Shown here piece after piece: positions 55,677 through 64,000 of a stretch of DNA of 64,000 nt. Position 1 is the first letter of the stretch, and the number at the start of each line of letters is the position of its first letter. The notes beneath the pieces were generated by a model that saw only the letters and a program-made list of their open reading frames with translations, had not been told where the DNA came from and did not search any database. Where the stretch lies: positions 33,759,973-33,823,972 of the forward strand of contig LS997567.1 of NCBI GenBank assembly GCA_000469685.2, given 5' to 3'. A program made the translations under genes and the position numbers. The DNA is from Haemonchus contortus (taxonomy: Eukaryota > Nematoda > Chromadorea > Rhabditida > Trichostrongylidae).

Positions 55677-58600
55677 TTAACCGCTTCTTGAGCCATAGAA
55701 AAGGTACGGGTATTATAATCAATGGACCATGGGGGAAGACGACGCAGCAGGTCATTCCCCATAATGATGTTATAGGAATCTGCCGCATCTGGAATGCAGG
55801 CGCCTTCTGTGAAATAGACTGGGTGGTCAAAGATGAGCGACCCGATCTCGAACTTAAGAAGGGCTCTACCTAATAAACGAATAGGGATACCGGACATCCC
55901 TACGGCGCTAGAAACCTCGCTTTGGGCGAGATCGAATATACCAAAGAGGGAAGCAGTAGTTACTGCGGTTACTGTAATAGAGGCGCCTGTATCGACCAGA
56001 GCAAGAACATGAATATTATTGACCCGAATGGGGATCTGAGCTACAAAGAAATGATCTGAATCAGAGAGAGATAACACGTTCACGGAACTCATGATTGCTC
56101 GCGGAGGCCACGAATTGGTGGCGTCAATCTCTATTCGAGGGAGTTCTACAGCAGAGATGCGGTATTGCGGTGGCGGAGAACGCATTTCTGAGTGACCCGA
56201 AGGGTCCGTTCGTACCGGCTCCCGTTGGGAGCGGTTAGGATGAAACAAGTCTTGGAACTGGGGCAGCCGCCCTGGATAATATAGAGTGAGATACAAAACG
56301 GCAAAGCTGCTGAGCAACCGGGCGGAGACAATAGCACAACAAAAGCTGACCCATACTTCAAAATAAGACCACGAACCGAAAAGAAAAGACCACATCGCAG
56401 AGAGCGGAGAGACAGATGATGAGGCTAGATACGATGTGTGGGCTTCATGGGCCTGGAGCGAAAAGAGCCGATCGGGACTAGCCGTCGACCACAACTCTTG
56501 CCATTGGTGGTCTTGGACTAATTCACTCAAATTAGTCAGTACCAGATTGTGAAAAATAGTGAGGGGGAGAGAGAGAGCAGAAGCGTTGAGATTCCCTGGT
56601 AAGCCGACGTCCCGAATCACCGATGGTGGCAAAACTTGGATCGCACCAGACAGCGCGTCGTACTTGAAATAACCTGACGGGTGCGCAAAAATGAATTGAG
56701 GCACGGAAGAGCACGAGACCGGCTGTGCGTCCCTGGTGATGACGCGGGTCGTGGGGTCTATAAACGAACGCAGAGACGTCCCTCGAGGCAGCGTGAGCTC
56801 TACTGCGGGCTTAGCATAGCATGTGCCATTGAACCGAACCAAGCGCACGTTTTGCGAGGGTGCTTGGATACAGCGGTGGATACGGACAATCTCGTTCCCA
56901 AGAAAAGAAGCTGCCAGGTTTTGGCGTCCGAGGAGGCTGCGCACGGTAAAGGTGGGATCGTTCTTCAAAGACGTGTGCAGGGTTAACGCCAGCAAGTTGG
57001 TCCTATCGCAGAGAGCGGTGAGCGCGTGGTGGAACAAAGCTGTCACCGTTGATCCCATTGACCCTTCTGCTGCCAGGAGCTGTGCCGCCAACTGGTTGGA
57101 GAGAACTACACCGACGTCATAGGTGGATTGACGCGGTACCTTGGTGATAGACGCCAATGCGTACCCCTGGTCGGAAATCGTGAGATCCCTGCCGCAGTCT
57201 TGGATCTGACTGCTGGTGTTGCGCCAGGACAATGCGAACTCCTTGGAGTCACTTATCCAGATGTCGCCGACGCTATGACCGGACATCTTGGTCACTGGCA
57301 CGAACTGGCATTGCTCTTCGGTGTTAGGTGTCCACACCAGGGCGGAACCGTCACGTAAGGTGCAACTACCTACGCTGTAGCTGCAGTGCTTAAGGTCGCC
57401 CGCGGGGGAATCTGGGAAGGACGACCCGTGACGCATATGGATTACAGTGGGTATCACATAACAATTAGTCGCAGACGCGAGGTGATCGGAGCAACATTCA
57501 AATGGGGCAGAGGGCCACGAGATATACAGGACGTTAGAGGTAGCCCAGGTGTCCCCAGTTGACTGCAGGTTCCCATGAGCGCATCGATGATGTTGAATCA
57601 TGAGCTTACAGGTTTCAAAAGGGACGATTTCCAAAGTCTCAGAATGGTTCTCAAATCGTGCCCCAAAGAAGTTGACCGAATAGGTCACTGTGTGCGTCAT
57701 GATCTTACAAAGGAACGCAGGTGTATCGTAACGTTTCGTATTTGGGCGATACACATAGAGAGAGAGAGGGCGAGGAATATCACCGAGACGCGGAATAATA
57801 TACGAGCAATTGTATGAAGATGGAATTCTCATAAACGTGTCCGATGAATCCTGCGGGCACAGCCACGCGGACATCGGAAGAGCCGTAGTGCTCCTGCAAA
57901 GTGAAAGTGCCACGAGTGGCAAAAGGAACTTGACCTGAGGCAAATGATGTGAACCAAATCTAGAGGAAGAAGAAGGCAAACCGCCAAAAGAACTTTGAGC
58001 TAATTCTTCGTTACGTTTAATGAGAGCATGTGCTCTCGCTTCAGATCGCTCTAATGCTGATTGGTTTTCGCGCAGAGAAACAGAAAGAGCTCGAATTTGT
58101 TCGCGGGCTTCCAAAAGGTCGTGAGACTGATCACGACGAGCTGAATATAGCTCAGATGATGGAGAAGAATGAGGCAGATGACGGTCAAGCGAACGAGAAC
58201 GCACATTATAGGAAGGGGTACCTGTAGGCCTGCGCTGATTCCGTGGCGATGGGCATTGTCGAGCGAAGTGTCCAGTGCCTCCGCAGTTGTAGCAGGGTTG
58301 AGCTGGTCCTCCTTGAGTGTCTCGAGAGTAGCCACCGTTGCGCTGCCTCTGAAATTGACGGTTTAGATTGAATCGAGGATTCGAACCCTGATACCGCCCC
58401 TGCCTAGGGCTAAATGCCAGAGGGCGCTGGTCGCGTTTGGGACTGAACCCTCTAGGCGCTGCTGTCTTAACTTCAATTGGTCTAGGAGGCGCTGAAGGTG
58501 TGATCAAACGATCTGCTGTAGCCTCGGCCAACAACTGTTCTACCATCTGAGCCTTTGAAACCGCTTGCTCAAACGACAATGGGTTATCAAGTTTGACATA

Positions 58601-59365
58601 ATACCTGATATCTGGACGAAGGCGTGCGACAAACTCCTCCAAGACACGCTCCTTCTGGGTAGCTGGATCCTGTCCTGTGGTGGCTGCACGGACCAAAGTG
58701 AGCAGACGGTTAGCAAATGTAGCAGACGATTCACCTGTTTGTTGCTTACAAGCAGACAGGGCTTGCCGCGCCATGTACCTGTGCTGAGGACCCTCAAACG
58801 ACTTCCTGAGGTGGGCGACGATCGCGTCGTAGCTCTCGCGGTCGTCCAGGGGGAGCTCCTCGACCTTCTCTCGAGCTGCGCCATCCAAGTAGCCGATAAG
58901 GAACCATGCCTTCTGTTGAGGTGTCCAGGAAGCGGATCGCATCCTCATGACATCCTCTAAACGCCGTAGCCACATAGAAAATTGCATCGAATCTTCACCA
59001 GATCCGACAAAAGGAACAAGTCTTTGTAAGGGCCCATCCGGGCTAAGGGATGCTACGACAGGAATATTATCAATACGCTTACCTACCGCTGCAAAGGTAT
59101 TATTAAGGTCAGCTAACAGGGAAGATGTACCTTGGCTAATCCGGTGTGTCAGCATGTCGGCAACCTCCTTCGATTCCGTCCGTACGTCGTTGATAGCATT
59201 CACCGTGGCGTCGCGGAGAGCTTTGGCATGTCTTCCCTTCACCGCGGTGTCGTCCGCGATGTTAGAGAGGACCTGCGATAGTCCATTGGTGACCGAGTCG
59301 GTCGAACCGTTAGAAACAAGTCTAGATGGGGGGGGCAGCCGCCCTAAGATCTGGAGAGTTAGCAC
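55637..59365 (-). CDS. ORF1: Gag - CCHC - envelope-like - aspartic protease polyprotein
   Basis: The predicted 1242-residue polyprotein has the following order. A Retrotrans_gag-type helical domain covers about residues 110-290. A CCHC zinc knuckle has C358, C361, H366 and C371. An SR-rich and then coiled-coil stretch covers about 373-458. A hydrophobic signal-like segment covers about 479-497. A Cys-rich ectodomain covers about 498-1000 with N-X-S/T sites at N519, N573, N716, N846, N927 and N945. A membrane segment lies at about 1002-1029. A retropepsin carries DTGAS at 1125-1129. The ectodomain motif with GSCTLRDG and a downstream WTP recalls glycoproteins that nematode LTR elements share with negative-strand RNA viruses; that likeness is from memory of the families. 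The open frame starts at GTG, with the first in-frame ATG at residue 71. An ATG at 59390 is out of frame across an 8-C run (59328-59335). The frame ends in TAA at 55637, with pol in the -1 frame. Confidence 0.9.
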   Translation of the reverse strand: MLTLQILGRLPPPSRLVSNGSTDSVTNGLSQVLSNIADDTAVKGRHAKALRDATVNAINDVRTESKEVADMLTHRISQGTSSLLADLNNTFAAVGKRIDNIPVVASLSPDGPLQRLVPFVGSGEDSMQFSMWLRRLEDVMRMRSASWTPQQKAWFLIGYLDGAAREKVEELPLDDRESYDAIVAHLRKSFEGPQHRYMARQALSACKQQTGESSATFANRLLTLVRAATTGQDPATQKERVLEEFVARLRPDIRYYVKLDNPLSFEQAVSKAQMVEQLLAEATADRLITPSAPPRPIEVKTAAPRGFSPKRDQRPLAFSPRQGRYQGSNPRFNLNRQFQRQRNGGYSRDTQGGPAQPCYNCGGTGHFARQCPSPRNQRRPTGTPSYNVRSRSLDRHLPHSSPSSELYSARRDQSHDLLEAREQIRALSVSLRENQSALERSEARAHALIKRNEELAQSSFGGLPSSSSRFGSHHLPQVKFLLPLVALSLCRSTTALPMSAWLCPQDSSDTFMRIPSSYNCSYIIPRLGDIPRPLSLYVYRPNTKRYDTPAFLCKIMTHTVTYSVNFFGARFENHSETLEIVPFETCKLMIQHHRCAHGNLQSTGDTWATSNVLYISWPSAPFECCSDHLASATNCYVIPTVIHMRHGSSFPDSPAGDLKHCSYSVGSCTLRDGSALVWTPNTEEQCQFVPVTKMSGHSVGDIWISDSKEFALSWRNTSSQIQDCGRDLTISDQGYALASITKVPRQSTYDVGVVLSNQLAAQLLAAEGSMGSTVTALFHHALTALCDRTNLLALTLHTSLKNDPTFTVRSLLGRQNLAASFLGNEIVRIHRCIQAPSQNVRLVRFNGTCYAKPAVELTLPRGTSLRSFIDPTTRVITRDAQPVSCSSVPQFIFAHPSGYFKYDALSGAIQVLPPSVIRDVGLPGNLNASALSLPLTIFHNLVLTNLSELVQDHQWQELWSTASPDRLFSLQAHEAHTSYLASSSVSPLSAMWSFLFGSWSYFEVWVSFCCAIVSARLLSSFAVLYLTLYYPGRLPQFQDLFHPNRSQREPVRTDPSGHSEMRSPPPQYRISAVELPRIEIDATNSWPPRAIMSSVNVLSLSDSDHFFVAQIPIRVNNIHVLALVDTGASITVTAVTTASLFGIFDLAQSEVSSAVGMSGIPIRLLGRALLKFEIGSLIFDHPVYFTEGACIPDAADSYNIIMGNDLLRRLPPWSIDYNTRTFSMAQEAVKILCAIPAQEDPP

Positions 59366-59982
59366 GAGATGGAGAATGAGACTGGCTCATAAACGCACGA
59401 AAACGGAACGGTGTTCCCAAGTGTGGGATATCAGCTTATATATGTGTTTACGAGGGAGGAGGAAGGGGGCGGTCCGATACTGTGCAGTGACCGCTGAGGA
59501 CAAAGAAGAACTGTTGAAAGAAAAGGGGGAAAGGGTCACGACCCCAGATCTTCGATAAGAAACCGCAAAATTTCAAACGACGAGCATCTGCAGAGACTGT
59601 AAGAGAAGGCTGAGCTTAGTCATCAACATGCTGTAGATCGGTTACAGAAGAAGCAGGAGAGTATCATATTGCCGTTAATAATGAACGCATTAACACGACG
59701 ACCACAATGCGAAATACGAAGACACAACGTTGATATAGCGATACTGTAATACTGCCACAGTAGGGGGAAAAGAAAATTGCATTGTGAAGTCAAAGTAACA
59801 GACAACCGGTTAACACAGGTTTTAACATGTTCTGCCATGTTAGCTCACTCATCCCATTGCTACATAAGCCACCGATTAGCTAGATCCTTCGCCGGCCAAA
59901 TGGCGCAGGGCGGGTGATCGCCGCTATGAAGCGATCACTCGTGGCTCGAGGGTCTCTAGTTCGGATCCTCCGCCGCACACCG

Positions 59983-60028
59983 GGTTTGCGGGCACCTCTA
60001 CCGCCAAGGTAGGGGATGCCCGCAAGCC
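59983..60028 (-). other. Strong hairpin in the leader
   Basis: Arms at 59983-60002 and 60008-60028 pair almost completely (core GCTTGCGGGCA on the minus strand) around a 5-base loop. A second hairpin built on GCCGGTGTC/GACACCG follows at about 60057-60084. The pairing is seen directly; a packaging or translational role is only a guess. Confidence 0.6.
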
Positions 60029-60235
60029 GAGGTGTGTCCTGCCCTATTTGGCGTCTGGCCGGTGTCTTTGACACCGCCGGCCATCTCCCAATTCGCGCGG
60101 AGATGGCTGACCCCCTCAGTCCTCGATCCTTAACCGGTAAGGGGGACTGGGGGGGGGACCCTCGAACCACACTACTACGGGGTTTTGGATCGTTAACATA
60201 TGTCTTTGTGCTGGGCCAACCGGCCGTACTACTAC

Positions 60236-60244
60236 ACTCACCTA
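60236..60244 (-). promoter_or_regulatory. Consensus splice donor in the leader
   Basis: The minus strand reads CTAG|GTGAGT, a near-perfect donor. It sits 33 bases after an ATG at 60275 whose short frame is open across the junction. It could join the leader to an acceptor upstream of the helicase, for example TTGCAG at about 51960, about 42 bases before the helicase ATG. Use of this donor is inferred. Confidence 0.45.
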
Positions 60245-61137
60245 GGTCCTCGAGCGTCCATTGCTCCATCTCCATGATAACACAACACCACCAATCGTGA
60301 CTTCGCCATTACACGAAATGAACCTCACCTTCACAATTTGTTGAGCTCCTCACTACAAAGACCGACCCTGTCGGTTATCACCTCGTCACCACCGCCGACT
60401 CTGTCGGCTATCAAATCCTCACGTCGACTTTTGCTGCGCAGCCACGACGATTTTCTCTACCTCCATTTTCCTAAAATGGGCTCTGAGCTCTTCTTAGCTC
60501 CAACACTTCCATTACCTCCATTTCCCTGAAATGGGCACTGAGCCTTCCTCGGCTTCCACACCTCTACTGGTACCTTTTAAATAAGTCTAGACCTTTGACC
60601 AACCGGTCCCCCAGGGAACTATACCACGAGCGATTTAGCCTTCGCTCTGTAGGCCACCTTTGCCTGAGATCAACGGAGAACATCGGACAAGGATTACAGT
60701 AATATGGGATTCAAAAAAAAGGAAGGCATCTGGACAGATCACTAGAAGAAAGACGACATTTGAACGAAGCGCTTGAAGAAAGGAGCGCATCTGGCTGAAG
60801 TGTCAAAAGAAAGCTGCACATCTGAAGAAAGGAACGCTCTCCCAGACTCCAGAAGAAAGGCTGCGTTTAAAGAAACATTAGAAGAAAGTCGCCGTCTGCC
60901 GAAGGCATCTGACGGCTGGGAGACGCTTCGATATACAGCTGGAGAAAGAGCCGGCTGCCATCAAAGAAAAAATACTGTAGTCCTTGTTCGATCCGTCTGG
61001 CGATGCGGTCGACTTTGAATCCAACATCTTAAAGAGGGACTAACACGAACTGGCCAGCTTCGTGAGTCGTCACCGTAATTAAGATTCCTACTGAAACCTA
61101 ACCCAACTCATCCTTTCTTCCTCCACAGCGAGGGGTG

Positions 61138-61155
61138 AACCACTCGCTGCTACCA
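61138..61155 (-). promoter_or_regulatory. Primer-binding site (initiator-Met-like tRNA)
   Basis: The minus strand reads TGGTAGCAGCGAGTGGTT immediately after the LTR. TGG pairs with the CCA tail, and the rest would pair with an acceptor stem 3' strand CGCTGCT plus a T-stem starting CCACT. The layout resembles a eukaryotic initiator methionine tRNA (discriminator A, 5' end AGCAG). The match to a specific worm tRNA is inferred, not tested. Confidence 0.8.
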
Positions 61156-61559
61156 GTAAGCGAGCGCGCCCAGTGGAGCGGCGTCAGATGAATATAGTTT
61201 ATCTTTAAGGCATCAGTACAGAGTAAAGTGGTAATATGACCCGCTGTTATCTCGTAACTACATCATGACACAAAATGCATAAGCGAGGATGGGCAAGAAA
61301 CTGTTATACAAAGACTACTAGGTGATAACACGATAAAAGTCAGCTCTTCGTATGGAGGGCTTCGCCCTTAGAGAAAGAACATGGTGATGGGTACTGGATG
61401 AGAAGGAGTAGGACAGTCGACGGCGCTCGGTGTCGTTGTCGCCAGACGTCTCTCGTTGCTTCGGTGGCTTGCCGACTCCGCCCTGAAATACTGAGTCATA
61501 CAGGGGTTTTGTAGAGCTCGTACAGTAAGCTAAAGCTGTGAGATGCGCTCACGCTTACA
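61156..61559 (-). repeat. 5' LTR of the Gypsy-helicase element
   Basis: This is the 404-bp copy of the LTR at the upstream end of the minus-strand element. On the minus strand it begins TGTAAGCG and ends CGCTTAC, so its ends form an imperfect inverted repeat (TG...AC rather than TG...CA). Compared with the copy at 47614-48038 it lacks 21 bp near the end next to the primer-binding site (the U5 side) and shows one A/G difference. The element promoter should lie here. I did not find a convincing TATA box or polyadenylation hexamer by eye. Confidence 0.95.
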
Positions 61560-61564
61560 CTGCA
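61560..61564. other. Target site duplication, right copy (CTGCA)
   Basis: This is the second copy of the 5-bp duplicated target, immediately outside the LTR end TGTAAGCG (minus strand). Confidence 0.85.
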
Positions 61565-62650
61565 TGTTTCCTCGTGCTTCTTCTAGAACCATTGATGGGC
61601 CATTCAACCAACGCATATCCTACCCTAGGGGATGGCAAGTGAACACTGTTATGTTTCCATTTCTATTGCAGGCTTCTTGGTTTGTGTTTCTTCTGAGATA
61701 ACTGCCGAGTAATGACCTTTACTGAGTGAGTGAGTGTTGAAACCTGATTTGGGGGTATGCCAACGTCTGTACGATTGATTGACACAACTCATCCAATAGA
61801 AAGAGGCTATAGAAGACGACATTTAAGCCAAAGAGAGGTCTCAATGACACGATGTGTGTAATCGCCAGCGACTGTGCAGAAAACAGGGAAGCTGATTAGA
61901 TGGAGAATGAAACAAAGGCAAGGCAGGAAGGCGTTAGGCGATCTCACTTAGGTGTGGAAACTTCATGATCACTGCGCTGCTCGCATATCGATATGCAGCA
62001 ACTCAGAGTTATTGATTAAGAGGATAACAGCAGTGAAAAGCCAAAGCTTCGATAAAAAAGTTAGGTTTCTCAGCAGAAAACTTCCCATTACAGCTGGCTA
62101 AATTGAACAAAAACAACATTGTTCCATTAAACAACATTGTTCCAACGTAATCATCGCAATAATAACAGAAAAAGAAGGAAGTAATAGAGTAATAATTAAA
62201 AGAAACTCATCACTCAAATAGTTTCCTGAAATACACGTGCTCAAACACTATTAAAGACCACATAATTGTGTAAAACAGATTGATAACACGATAACATCAT
62301 GAAACAGAATCATATCTACGTTATAACCATTAAAAATGATCAAAAAAAAGAGTAACATTTGAAATTTCCAAAACAGTCCCACCACATTGGTATCTTCACG
62401 GGAAAGAGAGGAAGCGGTGGGTGGCATGCTAATAGTATGATCCAATTGAACATAATCCTTCAAAAGAAAATCAGAGAGTGTTCTTGACATTGTACAGGAA
62501 CACACCAATGACCCCAATTAAAGAATATGTATTGCAAATAAAAAAGCATTTGAAAATCCTTGCACGAACTCATAAAACGGTACTATTCTATTGTACTATT
62601 ACACCCCTAAAATCTCACAATTTTAATTTGCGTTGAAACTTCGCCTATAG
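61565..62650. other. Right flank of the element, no gene recognised
   Basis: AT-rich sequence with one 88-codon minus frame (62517-62251) lacking motifs. It contains a tandem AACAACATTGTTCCA pair near 62110-62145. Confidence 0.4.
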
Positions 62651-62659
62651 AGGTAATCC

Positions 62660-62820
62660 GATGCCCTGATAACGAATATGACGTTCACTGTTGGCGCTGG
62701 CGCCATTTGGCGCCAACTTGGCGCCAAGGGTGTTTTCACCAAGTTTGCTGAAAACTTGCGTTTAGGGGTTATTTGAGGTCCTCATAACGAATATAACATC
62801 CATTTCTGTGTCCTTAAACA
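62660..62820. repeat. Small GC-palindromic repeat related to the 11.9-12.3 kb foldback
   Basis: CATAACGAATAT-type sequence at both sides encloses TTGGCGCTGGCGCCA, TTTGGCGCCAACTTGG and TTTGCTGAAAACTTGCGT. The last block is shared with the centre of the 11872-12259 element. Confidence 0.5.
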
Positions 62821-63028
62821 ACGAATAAAACTTTTATCGAGCCACGTCATATGGCTCGTGGCGAAGAGAAGGGTGGTGGCTTCTGAGACTGAGCTTCGGG
62901 AAAGGAACGAGTCTCAAGGAGTGCTCCGCCTTTCCATCCTCCCTCCCCCCCCCCCCTAAAAGGCTCAATATCGGAAATGAGGCCCTAAAGAGGGCCGTTG
63001 GGTTAGTGTATGTGAGATGCCAGACCGT

Positions 63029-63941
63029 TCAGCAGGGATATAGTGCCGCAACTTGATCCCAGAAATTGAAAACGACCTCCCCTCGACCTCCGAACTCCTT
63101 CCATAGGAACTCACACAAGTAGTCATCGTAGCGCGAGTTATTAATTCCAAAGCGCCGCTTGCACATCGCTTTGTATTTCTGCAACAGCGACTCTACGTTT
63201 TGAGTATGGGCACCAGTTTGTGGGTTTACAAAATTCAACTGGTGATTGACATAAAGGTGCCGGTAAGCATTGGGCAGTGCGGCGATCTGACTGTATGCCC
63301 TCCATCAGTCACTAATGATCACCGTGCCAGGTCTTATATACTTTCCGATCGGACGAAGCAGAGTCGGAGCGTCCCTCCTTCGCACAGCCTCAGAAATGCT
63401 CGTCCGCACCCTCTCTCGATACCGCCAAAAAGCCACTGGTGTCTGCGTACCCAAATCTCCACTGTACATCCGAACCCACCAATAACTGGAGGATTCCTCC
63501 GTAGTGCTCGGCGCAGACGTCGCGAAAGTACTGCTCCCACTGGACAACACTACAGTGACCGATGTTAAGTTCGTAAACCTTGTCCTTCACGGTAGCCGTG
63601 TCGCGCAGCCAGAAGTAGTTGAGCGCAAACACGGCCGACTCTGCGAGGTTCGACTTCTCGAAGAAGGAGCCTTTTCGAGCTGGAACATACATCTTCGTTT
63701 CGTTCGATGGCCCAGTTCGGCATGATCGACGGTGGCACACCCATCCGTTGTGGTGCTCATCGTTTCTGGGACTCATAGATCCTTGACAAAAAGGGCACAA
63801 TGGCAACTCCAGCAGCCCCGTGGACCGCAGCCACTTCTGTAGATCCAGATGATCCATTTGCATCTTCTCGTCCACGTCCTTCAACGAGGAATCGAGTTCT
63901 TGCTGGCGATTGCGCCTTCTCAGAGCGTTGAGAGCCATCAC
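63029..63941 (-). pseudogene. Merlin/ISXO2-type (IS1016-like) transposase, broken
   Basis: Reading the minus strand, the N-terminal part (63941-63390) has a zinc-ribbon-like CPFCQGSM...WVCHRRSCR. After a frame change a catalytic start region reads GCTVEIWVRRHQWLFGGIER. After another change come KYIRPGTVIISD, an in-frame TGA, WRAYSQIAALPNAYRHL, and NFVNPQTGAHTQNVESL with YDDYLCEFLWKEF. The order C4 ribbon - VE(I/V)D-like - GGIERG - ISD.W.AY - VNH..(F)V.P.TGAHT...E matches DDE_Tnp_IS1595/Merlin. Two frameshifts, one stop and loss of the first D/E block make it inactive. TIRs were not identified, and the 5' end is close to the window edge. Confidence 0.8.
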
Positions 63942-64000
63942 AACACACGTTCACAAGTTGTGAAATGAAATAGTGATGTTCGTCTCATCAGGGGTTTGTC

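Larger units (their letters stand above)
59391..61137 (-). promoter_or_regulatory. Long structured 5' leader of the element
   Basis: About 1.75 kb lies between the primer-binding site and the first Gag ATG. It holds a GAAGAAAG-rich degenerate repeat stretch (about 60740-60960). It also holds two similar 54-bp units each containing CCTCCATTT and AAATGGGC (about 60456-60567), and two CTGTCGG(T/C)TATCA units (about 60368-60418). Two strong hairpins follow (59983-60028 and about 60057-60084). A 131-codon ORF (60275-59880) runs through it. Its start is real ATG, but the downstream part is compositionally odd and I do not think it is a protein gene. The region could hold packaging, translation or splicing signals; this is inferred from position and structure only. 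Confidence 0.6.
47614..61559 (-). mobile_element. Complete Ty3/Gypsy LTR retrotransposon with helicase ORF
   Basis: This is a 13,946-bp element read on the minus strand. It is bounded by direct LTRs at 61156-61559 (5') and 47614-48038 (3'), flanked by the duplicated target CTGCA. A primer-binding site lies directly inside the 5' LTR and a polypurine tract directly before the 3' LTR. Between them are a leader of about 1.77 kb, ORF1 (Gag, CCHC, env-like, protease), ORF2 (RT, RNase H, integrase) and ORF3 (UPF1-like helicase). The order RT-RNase H-integrase and the integrase type place it in Ty3/Gypsy. It is far longer than the usual 5-7 kb because of the env-like domain and the helicase. The LTRs differ by one substitution and one 21-bp indel, so insertion was recent. 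All three ORFs are long and uninterrupted, although the start of ORF1 is odd. Confidence 0.95.

Noticed and set aside
59880..60275. 131-codon minus ORF in the leader as a protein gene
   Set aside because: It spans the two hairpins and a splice donor, has Arg/Pro-rich odd composition and no family likeness. Only the first 11 codons may matter, as a leader exon.

Overview
The window looks like a piece of a nematode chromosome, most likely from a strongylid or hookworm-like worm. This is inferred from the mobile elements present: Ty3/Gypsy elements of nematode type, RTE-type LINEs, a Penelope GIY-YIG fragment, a Merlin-type transposase, mariner and piggyBac. Candidate host exons are also bordered by short introns with T-rich acceptors ending in CAG. 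I see no bacterial or organellar signature, no rRNA and no convincing functional tRNA gene. Almost everything recognisable is mobile DNA in different states of decay. A few candidate exons of spliced host genes (about 0.3-1.6, 6.7-7.3, 12.3-12.7 and 17.05-17.35 kb, all minus strand) are weakly supported.

The centrepiece is a nearly intact 13.9-kb LTR retrotransposon on the minus strand (47614-61559). It has 404/425-bp LTRs, a 5-bp target duplication (CTGCA), an 18-nt primer-binding site and a polypurine tract. It carries three long open reading frames. ORF1 (1242 aa) runs Gag - CCHC knuckle - secreted, glycosylated, membrane-anchored envelope-like domain - aspartic protease. ORF2 (about 1126 aa, -1 frame) is reverse transcriptase - RNase H - integrase with DD35E. 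ORF3 (1267 aa) is a UPF1-like superfamily 1 helicase with all motifs, placed between pol and the polypurine tract, where many retroviruses keep env. An env-like domain between Gag and protease together with a UPF1-like helicase as cargo is the most striking thing in the window.

Two older relatives on the plus strand support this being a family trait. One dead copy shows an env-like fragment (11.2-11.8 kb) followed by a deleted helicase (15.2-16.3 kb). A second shows an RNase H/integrase fragment (21.96-23.8 kb) followed by a decayed helicase with a Walker A remnant (27.95-28.9 kb). The gene order matches the intact element in both.

Other regions: 2-4 kb holds a minisatellite-like array and a Helitron helicase relic. 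7.3-9.0 kb holds a foldback element and a dispersed repeat. 10.1-10.95 kb is a Penelope fragment. 13.4-15.2 kb holds tRNA-derived SINEs. 18-21 kb holds a dispersed repeat, a foldback, a piggyBac relic and a composite SINE. 29.9-31 kb holds a second composite SINE and a mariner-type tail. 32.67-33.89 kb is a mariner with perfect terminal repeats and a dead transposase. 34.1-36.5 kb is an RTE LINE relic. 37.7-39.4 kb is an array of large palindromes. 40.7-41.9 kb is a long-TIR element with 11-bp flanking duplication. 43.8-44.7 kb is a foldback with CTGCAG-type terminal repeats. 63.0-63.9 kb is a broken Merlin transposase. All identifications come from reading motifs by eye; no database search was possible.
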